In this document: piece by piece, positions 12,176-21,640 of the stretch
How positions within the stretch are numbered: position 1 is the stretch's first letter
How the letters are laid out: each line of letters begins with the position of its first letter
Source of the DNA: Gnetum montanum
Taxonomy: Eukaryota; Streptophyta; Gnetopsida; Gnetales; Gnetaceae
Direction of reading: 5' to 3'
Assembly (NCBI GenBank): GCA_015680685.1
Contig: MNCI01013751.1
Span: forward strand, 172,469-236,468
Length of the DNA: 64,000 nucleotides
Made by a program: the position numbers and the translations under genes
Notes under the pieces: generated by a model
The model's input: the letters and a program-made list of their open reading frames with translations, nothing else
Databases searched by the model: none
What the model was told of the DNA's origin: nothing

Positions 12176-12529
12176 TTTGTTGTAATTGTAGTCGAAAGCA
12201 TGAACTGGAAGTGGGACTATCTTCACCAAGGATGATGTGGGAGTACCACACGATGAGGACCATTCATGATCATTGGCTCTTCTCTCTTGCTCTTCAATAG
12301 CCAAGAGAGATGGATGTTAGTTCTGCCTAGTGTGTTCACTTCTCTTATCATGAACACCCAATTTTGTAAAAGATTGTAACTCCATACACTTGGGCACTCA
12401 AAGTCTATCTATTCCATTTTAGTCAGTTTGTATGTTAGTCAATAATCCCATACCTACCCAATATTTTGTAAGGAACCTGTTCCTCCTCTTCTTCACTCAA
12501 GGATGAGTTTTCATTTAGTTGTGAGGGTA
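12176..12529 (+). other. 3' untranslated region and PPT of element 1
   Basis: TTTGTTGTAATTGTAG at 12176-12191 and ATG at 12200 resemble the start context of ORF2, but only about 300 bases follow, so ORF2 is deleted here. ACACTTGGGCACTCA, CAATAATCCCATACC and AATTTTGTAAGGAAC-like blocks then match the 3' untranslated region at 16820-16910. The PPT TTTAGTTGTGAGGGTA ends at 12529, directly before the LTR. Confidence 0.75.
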
Positions 12530-13361
12530 TGATGAATCATGTTTTTACATGCTCTGATATCAAAGCCTCCACATGGAGTATCCAATGTTGGAGCCTTGGA
12601 CACAATGTCGGATATCTGATATCGTGGGGTATACGCAAGCCTATAAATATAGTGCTTGGGCTCATGATTTTGATATCAGTGTTTGTCATAGTTAGTGAAG
12701 CTCTTATAGTTTGTTTTCTCTAGAGCTAGAATATTTTTTGAGTGCTAATAGCAAGAGTTTGAGTGTGTGTGGATCTTTGTTTGAGCACTAATGTACCTGA
12801 GCATAGTAGTGTAATGGGAATAAAAATGAATCCTTTTAAAAATCCTTGTAGCACTGAGAATAGATTATGTTTCTTTTAATGCACTTTACTTTAATGCATT
12901 TAAATTAAGCAATTAATTTCCTATTGTTAATGAACACAAGCACGACCACTTTGAGCATACATATAGTGTTTGGTAACCCAACAACATTTAATGTTTGGTA
13001 GCCTCGTAGAGCTATATGTGTCCAGGATGTGTCCAAGAAAGTGGTGGGACGAGTACTTTTGTTAAGCTAACTAGGCAGTGAATGAATTAGATCTTAAATT
13101 ACTCTACCTTTCATTCTTGTTGTAGGTGATTAAACTTATAAAATATAAAATGATAAAAATCATGTACCTTAATTACACTTAAACCATATCCTTGAGCTTC
13201 ACAAGTGTAGTTGGGAAGACAACGAATGTTCTCAACATCCATTTCACCTCCTAGAAGAATTAGTGCACTTGAGAACTTAGGTCCATAGAATTTGACTAGA
13301 TCATGTGTGAACATCTTAGCAATTCATATGGTTGGGTGTAGGGGTACCTCACCACTCATTA
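12530..13361 (+). repeat. Athila-like LTR, 3' LTR of element 1
   Basis: 832 bp, TGATGAATC...CACTCATTA (final CA decayed from CATCA). TATA box CTATAAATAT at 12641. R-region marks are GTACCTGAGCATAG and a TTTGGTAACCCA block; the end carries GGTTGGGTGTAGGGGTACC, common to all family LTRs. U3 is rich in GATATC palindromes. The right flank is GGGTA, the same five bases that end the PPT on the left. Confidence 0.88.
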
Positions 13362-13834
13362 GGGTACTATTAACGTAAAGAAAAAATGCTATAAATAGGT
13401 GTGACCCCACTTGGAAAATTTTACATTTTCTCACAAACACCAAAGAAGTATTTCAGTTTTTTAGAGCCCAAAACCTTCCAAAGCCCATAACTTATAAACC
13501 ATTTATCCAAATCACTCTATTATTTGATCCTACAGCTATCAGAGATAAGCTCTTCACGTGGGGGCCATAAATGTACCATTCTTGATAGAAAATTTTTCAC
13601 GATTTTTTCTAACTCCCACAAAGGTTTAACTAAAAAATTAACTATCAAACACCAAATTACAAGAGTTAAACCTTTCCAATGAGCTCTAGTGACATTTATA
13701 ATAAATAATTAATAAAATAATCAGTTTTTCATGGTCCAACCTTAGCCAAAGTGTACTAACTAACGAGAGAAGGTATTCAAAAATTTAAAGTTACAAATTA
13801 TATCTACTAATCCATGGATGTGTTGTGATCATAG
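13362..13834 (+). other. Region upstream of ORF2, promoter-like (element 2)
   Basis: Non-coding. A TATA-like GCTATAAATAGG lies at 13390-13401. TTTTTCTAACTCCCAC near 13605 matches TTTTTCTAACACCTGG in the same position of element 5. The stretch ends GATCATAG just before ORF2's ATG at 13835, an AG acceptor-like end. It is placed in element 2, the outer element into which element 1 appears inserted. Confidence 0.45.
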
Positions 13835-16700
13835 ATGGCACCAAAAGGAAAGTAATGCAGGAAGTAGGACCATCCCAACCAAGGGAGAAATGGCTCAAAA
13901 TGGAAAGGGACCAAGAATACCCCCAAGAAGAATCACTTGCAACCCATGCCATAAGTCCTCTTAGTGAAGAGGTAGAAGTCGAATCTATCCAACAAATTCT
14001 GGAACTAGCAGCAGCAATAGAACACTCCCATCAGGATGATGCGCCAGCACAAATAGCAAATCTTGAGGTGACCTTGATAGAGGCCTATCTAAATCAAATC
14101 AAATTGAGAGAGGTCCAAAATTTAGTGCTCCAAGAGTTAAAAATTTGGCCCTTTTCTAAAGCATTCACTAAAAGAAGTGCAAGACCAACTAAAAACCTCT
14201 CCCATGTGGCCAATCATCATTTCCACTAGCAAGTGGTACGTGGGAGAGACATTACTATTTTGGAACAATAGGCAACCCGTATCAACAATGAAAATCAAGG
14301 ACATCTCAATGTCCTACTTGGTGCAGGTCATTGCTACAATGCTTGGGTTGCCCAAAATAAGGGAAAGCCTTACTAAGATTACAATGCAAGCAGATCCCAA
14401 TATCAAGAAAGAATGGATGCAATGGTGCAATGGTATCAACCATAAGGAGTTTGGTGCACTCACACCTCTACCCATGGTGAGGATCCATTATAAGATTATG
14501 GCCTTCCATCTCAATCCCATGGTGAGGCCAAGTAAAACCTTCAACTTCTCTACCCAAGCATTCACTGCTCTAAGTGGGAGATTATTGATCAACCTTCTAT
14601 AGTTAATCTATCTAGAGATGGAGAAGTGGTTTAAAGAAAATGAACATGGAAGGAAGGCAGTCCCCTTTCCATGCCTTATTAGGAAACTCTATCGAAGAGG
14701 AGGAATAGTTCATTACACCAATGACATAGTCAGAACTGTTTCATCTGCCAACTAGATGAAAATGATGAAAGATAAGACACCTACAACAACTATCCAAGAA
14801 GAGGAGAAGTGACCACCACCTCCACCTTCCACTCAAACAATGATGCCAAACATTACTACAACTGTTCAATAGTTATGCAAATATCAAGAATGACTCTTGA
14901 GTGAACAAGAGCAATGAGTAGGCATGAGTGGTAGGAACCCATCCATGTATAGACCAGCAATGATTCACCTCAATGAGGTGGCCTAAATAATCCATTTAAA
15001 GGATGGATATTGGTCCATTTTCTCAACCCAAAGAACACAGCTATCTACAAGGTTAAATCCGAGTGCCAAAGAGATAATAATATCTCTCATAGAATAACAG
15101 TCACTTCCAGAAATCTCTGGGGGAACACTACAACCTTCTCAGTGCACTTAGAGAAGGGTGAAGGGGCAATTATATTGGTGATGTAGCACCAAGGATAGGA
15201 GATAGCAGTAGAAGTGATCGCTGATCATATTGCTAAGACTCTCAATGCACCTGTGAATTTTGCACCACACATCACTACACCCAAAGATGTCTAGACATCC
15301 GAAGTGACCATAAGTAGTAGAATAAATGTAGTAGAACATGAGAAATTACTGGACTGACTAGTGGAAACTAGAAAACTGCTTTTGAATGTCTTTGATCTTC
15401 TGGACAATATTACTGCAGCCCAGTTGGAGCTACAAAAGGCAAAGGGCAAGAACATAATCTTGGAAGGGCAACTTGAAATAGCCAAAGAACTGAGAAAATG
15501 CTTAGCTATGGATGTTGTCAAATTAAGAGCCCAGATTATCAATCCTACATTTCTCAACCCAACACTAACAAGAGATGAAGCTATGGGATGACTTCAGATC
15601 AAGCTCAAAGGGGTTGAGGATGTAATGGAGATTATGGTGTTTTATCGATCCTTAGTAGAGGCCAGACAACACAAGATTTAGAAAGCCTTGGATCAGACTC
15701 GCCAAGAGAATGTTCAATTAATCACAAAAAATCATCTCCTACAGAATGTTGATGAGCACAAACAATAATTAACTGATTTTATCCATTAACAGCAGGAGCA
15801 ACTGGCTAGAACAAACACAGAATTGAGGAGATTGGTAGCAGAGAATAGGAATCTCTCCATGGAGGAGGTATACACCCTTTGCCAGAAAACTACTATTAAG
15901 GTAGTTGCTTGGAAATTAGAGGCTCTTAAATTTAAGAGAGTCAAGGATCATTATAGAGATCAGGTTGGTCTACAGAAGGAAGTAAATGAAAAACACATTC
16001 AGTTGGTGAAGGAAAAAGCAAATGAAGTCCTCCAGCAACTCCAACAACGAAGAGAAGTTTGGCAACCCATCATTGATGGGATATATGCCTACAACAAGGT
16101 AGAGATCCTCATAAAGGAGTTGTAGATCAAGGAGATGATAGAATATATAGAGCTCACCAATCTTTGTTATGCAAACCTGGTCATGTTGACTACCAGATGG
16201 CCATGGTTAGAGCTCAAGAAATAGGTAGCTAGCTCATACTTGTTGTATGAGACATAGTTCAAGTGCTACAAGGACACTAAGGACAAGCTTAAAGTGGCTA
16301 ATGATGAACTCAAAGTTCTCAAGGCATGATTCAATGATCAATGATCAATTGCCAAGAACCTGGCTAGAAGGATGAACGACTACTAGGAGTTACAAAATGT
16401 AGTCAGGGCATTTGACCTCAAACATAAACAATTCACTACCTAGTTTATCAATGTAAAGGAGATGTTCCTGATAATGCCATGTTCATGGGATATCCCCATT
16501 ACAAGCCATATTAGTGATGCCATGTGGATTGTGAATGATCCTCGAAATAAGGAGGAGAAGATGAAGACATTACTAAATGCCTTTTGCCTTCCATCGAAGG
16601 TTATAGCTATAGTAGTATAGTTACAACTACCTCAACTACCACATGTGTCTAAAGTTGGCAAAGGTCCTTTAGAGCCTCAAGAGCCATCATTGCTTGGGAC
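13835..16700 (+). pseudogene. ORF2: downstream ORF of Athila-like element (plant transposon protein + coiled coil)
   Basis: A long coding relic lies between pol and the 3' LTR of this family. It starts MAPK at 13835 (frame shift soon after). Segments at 13840-14220 are acidic and Gln-rich. At 14177-14730 lies a globular part with IIISTSKWYVGE, YLVQVIATMLGLP and PFPCLIRKLYRRGGI, the style of the 'putative plant transposon protein' / Athila ORF1 domain. From 15360 to 16140 it is heptad-rich coiled coil (for example EVNEKHIQLVKEKANEVLQQ). About a dozen stops (many TAG for CAG or TGG) make it a pseudogene. The homologous ORF2 at 45358-48960 shows the same order. Its role is unknown; Athila elements have an env-like ORF at this place, but no signal peptide or membrane segment is seen here. 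Confidence 0.7.
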
Positions 16701-16941
16701 TGTTTGATCTTCTCCACCACTTTCATGCCATCAAATGAAGTGTTATCTAGTTTTTGTGTAGCCATGTCATGGTGTTCAATTTTGTGTCATGAACATCATA
16801 ATTTTTGTATTTTTTTGATTCATACACTTGGGCACTCATTTTTGTCAAGTCATTTATTTTTTAAGAGTCAATCAATAATCCCATACCTTCCCAATTTTGT
16901 AAAGGAACTCGAGGATGAGTTTTCATTTAGTCATGGGGGTA
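16701..16941 (+). other. 3' untranslated region and PPT of element 2
   Basis: Contains ACACTTGGGCACTCA, TCAATAATCCCATACCTTCC and GGAACTCGAGGATGAG, matching elements 1 and 4. The PPT TTTAGTCATGGGGGTA occupies 16926-16941 and is the best preserved example of the family's tract. Confidence 0.8.
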
Positions 16942-17903
16942 TGATGAGCATCAAAGTGTCATGTCGATCGATCCTAGTTCACAAGGCCTTGTCGATGGAC
17001 CCCCATCAATAGGACCCTATTTACATGATGCTGCCCCATTGACAGGGCCACATCGATGTAGCATTTGCTACATTGATGGGGCCTTGTTGACGTAGCCCTA
17101 AAGCAAAAATTATAAATATAAGCTCCTAGCCATGTTTATGATCATAAAAAAATTGATAATAGTAGCGTAGCTCTTATAATTTGTCTATTCAAAAGTTAGA
17201 ATATTTTTCCTGAGTGCTTGTAGCAAGAGTTATTGAGTGTACGAATCTTTATTCAAGCATTGTTGTACCTGAGCATGACAGTGTGTATGGCAATAAAGAT
17301 AAGCTTCTTGATAAACCTGGTAGCATTCTAGATAGTTTAGATATTTCATTCATGCATTTAATGCTTTCAGTAATTTATTTAATGTTTTATAGTAATTAAG
17401 AAAATTAAGTAATTAAGTGAGGTAAGCTAGATAGGTTAAATACATAATTATGATCACTTCAAGCGTAAACACGTATTTGCTTGGTAATCCTAGCAATGTT
17501 TTTGCTTGATGCACCTAGTAGTGTAGTGCTTGGTAACCCAACAATGGATACGTGGGTTTAGGACGTGTATGAAAAGTGGGACTAGATGGTTATGTTACGG
17601 CTAGTTAGAGATTAGCTAAATAGTTAAATTAAATTAGTTCTCAATTAACTTCATCTCTCTCTTTAAATACCAAAACTATAAAACATAAAATGATAAAAAT
17701 CATATGCCTTGATTATACTTAACCATACCATTGTGCATCACAAGTGTAATTGGGAAGACAACAAATGACCATTAGGGCAAGGTTCACTTCCTAGAAAACT
17801 AGTGCATCGGAAACTAGAGAGTCCATGGAATTCGATTGGATGGCACGTGAGCACTTTGTGATTTGTATGGTTGGGTGTAGGGGTACCTCTTCACCACTCA
17901 TCA
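16942..17903 (+). repeat. Athila-like LTR, 3' LTR of element 2
   Basis: 962 bp, TGATGAGCATC...CACTCATCA. TATA box TATAAATATA at 17111. R/U5 matches the 12530 LTR, including TATTCAAGCATTGTTGTACC, a CAATAAAGAT poly(A)-signal context, and CTTGGTAACCCAACAA. U3 is different: it carries CATCGATG/GTCGATG-type repeats, like the minus-strand elements. The right flank ACAAG (17904-17908) would be the target duplication; the left partner is outside the window. Confidence 0.88.
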
Positions 17904-18200
17904 ACAAGGTTGTCCTTTATTCCCTACCCATTTTGAAATAAATATAGATGAATTAGAGGAATTTATGTGAAATGTATTTAATCATGTTATGTCAATGAAT
18001 GGATTATTTTTAAACATGCTTCTCTTTGCAAATGATGTGACCTTGATTGTAAAATCAACTACAAGATTAATTTACATGCTTCAAATCCTCGATGATTATT
18101 ACAACCAATCTAGCATGAAAGTCAATATTAATAAAACTAAGATTTTAATTTTTCTAGAAATAAAATTTATATTATTTACTTATGGAAGAAATGTAATGAA
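17904..18200 (+). pseudogene. LINE (non-LTR) reverse transcriptase fragment
   Basis: Starting right after the LTR, GCPLFPTHFEINIDELEE matches the QGCPLSPxLFxLYIDxLEE block of LINE RTs (one frame break follows). Then comes LLFANDVTLIVKS, the catalytic [YF]ADD box with the first Asp changed to Asn, and SSMKVNINKTKILIF, the xLxVNxxKTKxMxF block. The order and spacing are those of L1-type RT palm. The 5' part of the LINE would lie on the other side of the nested LTR elements. It is inactive. Confidence 0.8.
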
Positions 18201-18593
18201 CTACTTCTCCTTGAGTTTTAGCATTAACGATTGTAATAGTCTTTTTGTGTGTTTGTGTGCATGTTGTGTGTGCTTAAATGTTTAAATACTTTATGCATAA
18301 GAAATATGATGTAAAATACATGTTGCAAATGTTTTAAAATAATAATAATAAATAATATATGGGAAAACAAAATATTTTCTATTCTATTTCAACAAAGATG
18401 TTGAGAAACAAAAGAAAAATAGAGGAAAATGCTCTAAGGTGTGCCTCACAAGCTAAAATAGGTATGTTGAGATGCAAAAGAATGCTCATATTAAGGAACT
18501 TGACCTATGAATCAAGTTGGAGGAACTTGAATCATGAATTAGGGATATTGTGTGAAAATATTGTAGCTTTATATTTTATATTTTATATAGGGC
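18201..18593. other. AT-rich sequence, no gene seen
   Basis: Possible further LINE remnant near 18160-18200; the rest shows no recognised coding. AATAAT repeats lie at about 18338-18360. TATATAAAATATAAAATAT-like sequence at 18575-18595 forms the junction with the truncated minus-strand element. Confidence 0.4.
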
Positions 18594-19290
18594 ATCGTTG
18601 AGCTTGGTACTCCAATCCCTCTTGTATTTGCTAATTGTTCGTGTAAGGATCTTGGTAATTTTCCTATTTGTGACTTTGGCCTGCCCATTGTCTTAGGGGT
18701 GATAAGGTGTTGTGAATTTATGTGTTACCCCTAAGCGTTGCATGAGTTTTCGAAAAGTGACCCCCGTGAAGTAAGTCCCATTGTCAGAAATAAGTGTGCG
18801 AGGCACTCCAAACCTAGTAACGATTTGTTGCTGGACAAATCGTGCGGCAATGTTTGAAGAACAGTCGATGACGGCTGTCGCTTCTGCCCACTTTCTACAA
18901 TAGTCCACCACCATGATGATGTATGCCTTTCCATTTGACAAGGGGGTGATGGGGCCCATGAAGTCAATACCCCATATATCGAAGGGCTCCAGTGGCTGAA
19001 TCCACTGTTGAGGTCCCTCCAACCGTGCTGACATCCCACCATCTCTCTGGCATCGTTTGTAGGAGTGGGCGAACCATTGTGCGTCCCTGAAAAGTGTAGG
19101 CCAATAATACCCTGTAAGCAGGATTTTAATGGCCATTCTGCGTCCAGCATAGTGGCCCCCACAAGGGCCCTCGTGAGAATCTTGGAGGACGTGTAGTGTA
19201 TCAGCATCAAGGACACACCATTGAACCAAGCCGTCTATGCACACCTTGTAGAGGTGGTCATTGATTTCCATGAAATTCTTAGCTTTATCG
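18594..19290 (-). pseudogene. Integrase of element 3, truncated
   Basis: A 192-residue open stretch (19271-18693) holds the HHCC-type N-terminus (HEGPCGGHYAGRR ... SYKRCQR; the first Cys of the pair is Tyr) and the catalytic core: Asp in WGIDFMGPITP (residue 103) and Asp in LISDNGTYF (residue 163). After a TAA for Gln at 'YHP', the frame continues DNGQAKVTNR, where Lys stands at the catalytic Glu position (GAG to AAG). The copy is thus double-dead, and it ends at the truncation. Confidence 0.9.
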
Positions 19291-19439
19291 AGAAACTGTT
19301 GTTTCTACTGATGGTTCCATTCCTTTGGCAACTCCTGGGTTGTAAGGTAGGTGAGGATGCGGTTGAACCAAGGAGATTCCTTGAGTGCTTGAGGATCAAC
19401 AGCGTCTATGAAGAGAAGTTCATCTAGAAACTGATCGGA

Positions 19440-19835
19440 TAAAGGCTCCTCCTCTTCTGCATTATCCCATCATAATCGAGAAAAATGGTCAGCGACCACA
19501 TTCTTGAACCCCTTTCTATCTACCATGGTGAGATTAAACTCCTGAAGAATCACCAGCCACCGAATTATGTGGGGACTCACCGTTGGTTTGTTCATCAGGA
19601 ACTGGATAGCACTATGGTCTGTGTGCACAAACACCTCGTATTCGAGCACATAATGCCAGAATTTGTCCAATGCGAACACCACTGGCATGAATTCTTTCTC
19701 GGTGGCGGTATAGTTCAGTTGTGCACCCACAATGCTACGGCTTGCATAGTGGATATAATATGGACGTTTTTGATCGTCACATTGTGTAAGCATAGCTCCC
19801 AAGGCATAATTGGAGGCATCCATCATAATGTGAAA
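19440..19835 (-). pseudogene. RNase H of element 3
   Basis: Open over 118 residues: MMDASNYALGAML, TATEKEFMPVVFALDKF, VFVHTDHSAIQFLMNKP and VVADHFSRL. These are the Asp/Glu/Asp blocks of gypsy RNase H with the TDH motif intact. It lies in frame order between RT and integrase; a stop separates it from both. Confidence 0.9.
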
Positions 19836-19849
19836 GGATCTGGACTAAT

Positions 19850-21140
19850 CAAGTGCCCGCATTCCTTCAGCTCTTGAAATGCAAACTCGCATTCCTTGGT
19901 TCAGACAAACGAAGCATCCTTATTTGTAAGCTCTACCAACGGTTGGGCTATTTTTAAGAAGTGTTCAATGAAGCGTCGGTAGTAACCAGTGTGTCCAAGG
20001 AATGACCACACATCTTTGATAGTACTTGGTTGGAGGGTAATTCCTTGGATGACCCTAATCTTTTCAGGGTTTATGTTGATCCCTGTTGATGAAATGTGAT
20101 GCCCCAAAACTATGCCCTCTTGGACCATAAAGTGGCTCTTTTGCCAATTGAGCCGTAGATTAGTGTCTACACACCTCTTTAGAACTTGCTCTAGGCAGTC
20201 TAAGGCTTGCTCGAATGTGGCACCATAGGTGGAGAAGTCGTCCATAAAGACTTCTACACCATTGCTGATTTGTTGCTGGAAGATGCTTAGGACAAGGCGT
20301 TGGAATGTCGCAGGCGCATTGCACAGGCCAAAGGACATCTTCTTATATGCAAAAGTCCCTCATGGACTCGTGAAAGTAGTTTTGGCCTAGTCCTCTGGTG
20401 CGCTTTGGATCTAGTTATAACCACTATAACCATCCAAAAAGTTGTAATATTGGTGTCCTATGATTGTGTCCAACACCTGGTCCACAAATGGGAGAGGGAA
20501 GTGGTCCTTGAAAGTTGCCATGTTGAGCAACCGGAAATCGATACAAACCCTCCACTTGCCATCTTTCTTGGGTACGATAAAAAGGGAGCTAACCCACTCG
20601 CTATCAATGACAGAATAAATGAATCCTGCCTTAAGCAGTTGTTCAATTTCATCCTTTACTACCTACTTCAACTTGGGATTCAACCATCTTTGTGGTTGTC
20701 ATCGTGGCTTCATGGAAGGGTCAAGGTAGATCCGGTGCTGGAGGATCCTAGGATCAACGCCAGTCAGCTCAGGATAGGACCACACGAATGCAGCAACCCA
20801 TTTGTTTACCATCACCAGCAACTTCTTTTTCTGTTTAGGAGCAAGGGTAGCATTGATAATTACTGGCTTCACATTTTGCAAGGATGCATACTCTAAGTGA
20901 GCCGGTAGGGATTTTAGCTCAAGGGGCTCTTGCTTGAAACTCTCAGGGATCTCTAGCTTTCCCCAGTCATCTAGGTCATCAACGATGGAGGTCCATTGAT
21001 GGATCTCTTCCATCACATCCATGTTGTTAATATAGGCTTGCACTAGCCCCTCAGACGGTTCCATGCATAATGTGCTGCTAGCAGGATTACCTGTCAGCCA
21101 CTGGGTGCCTTCTTGATTAGTGGTTTCTACGTACATGCAC
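19850..21140 (-). pseudogene. Reverse transcriptase of element 3
   Basis: The leader is at 21136-20699 (ends QHRIYLDPSMKPR). The fingers include AGFIYSVIDSEWVSS, VPKKDGKWRVCIDFRLLN and FKDHFPLPFVDQ. The palm (20338-19901) starts MSFGLCNAPATFQR and holds VFMDDFSTYG at about 20249-20220, an intact catalytic box (FMDD). The connection has LNWQKSHFMVQEGIVLGHHIS. A few stops, such as YN*IQ near 20410, interrupt an otherwise colinear domain. The wording of FMDDFSTYG...EGIVLGH is of the Athila style. Confidence 0.92.
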
Positions 21141-21289
21141 TGTTGAATTGGTGATTTCTCAGTACACCGATTGCATGCTTGAATGGATGTCCGCTTAGCA
21201 TACCATAACTGCTACACACAGTTGCACCCAAAGTCACTGTACATGATGCATGGAACTCTTTTCTTCTCGATCTTCTTTAAAGGATTTTT

Positions 21290-21640
21290 CTTTGAGATTT
21301 CCAGGGATAGATCTCAGAGTCCTAGTCGTGCATCCACCGTGCTTAGCCAGGCTCTTCCAATGATGATTAGGAAGTTCTCCTTACATTTTTCTACATGGAT
21401 AACCAGGAAGTCAGCAGGGTAGGACCACCCACAAATGGTGGTCACAATGTCCTCCACCAAACCCAAAGGAACGGTGATGGATTGATCTGCTAACTCGAGC
21501 CAGATGTTGCTCTTCTTTAGCGAGGGCAAGTTCCAATTCTTGTACATGTCATGAGAGATTAAATTAATCCTTGACCCTGAGTCTAGAAGAGCTTTACACG
21601 GCTCATTCCCAGCCACCTAAAGATAGATTAGGGGGCTTCC
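21290..21640 (-). pseudogene. Retropepsin of element 3
   Basis: 100 open residues: CKALLDSGSRINLISHDMY with an intact DSG active site, ELADQSITVPLGLVEDIVTT, GWSYPADFLVIHVEK, then GRAWLSTVDARLGL (the [L/I]GRxWL block). It follows gag after a stop near 21617. Confidence 0.9.

Larger units (their letters stand above)
4372..13361 (+). mobile_element. Athila-like Ty3/gypsy element 1, 5'-truncated in the window
   Basis: Order on +: gag (4372-6890), protease, RT, RNase H, integrase (to about 10390), a ~1.8 kb non-coding segment, a short 3' untranslated region, PPT, and 3' LTR at 12530-13361. The 5' LTR, PBS and first ~25 gag codons are missing; the Tat-like element abuts exactly there, so the 5' part probably lies left of the window on the far side of that insertion. 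Compared with element 5, almost all of ORF2 is missing. Coding parts hold many stops and frameshifts, most explained by C-to-T or G-to-A changes (Gln CAA/CAG to TAA/TAG). Confidence 0.8.
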
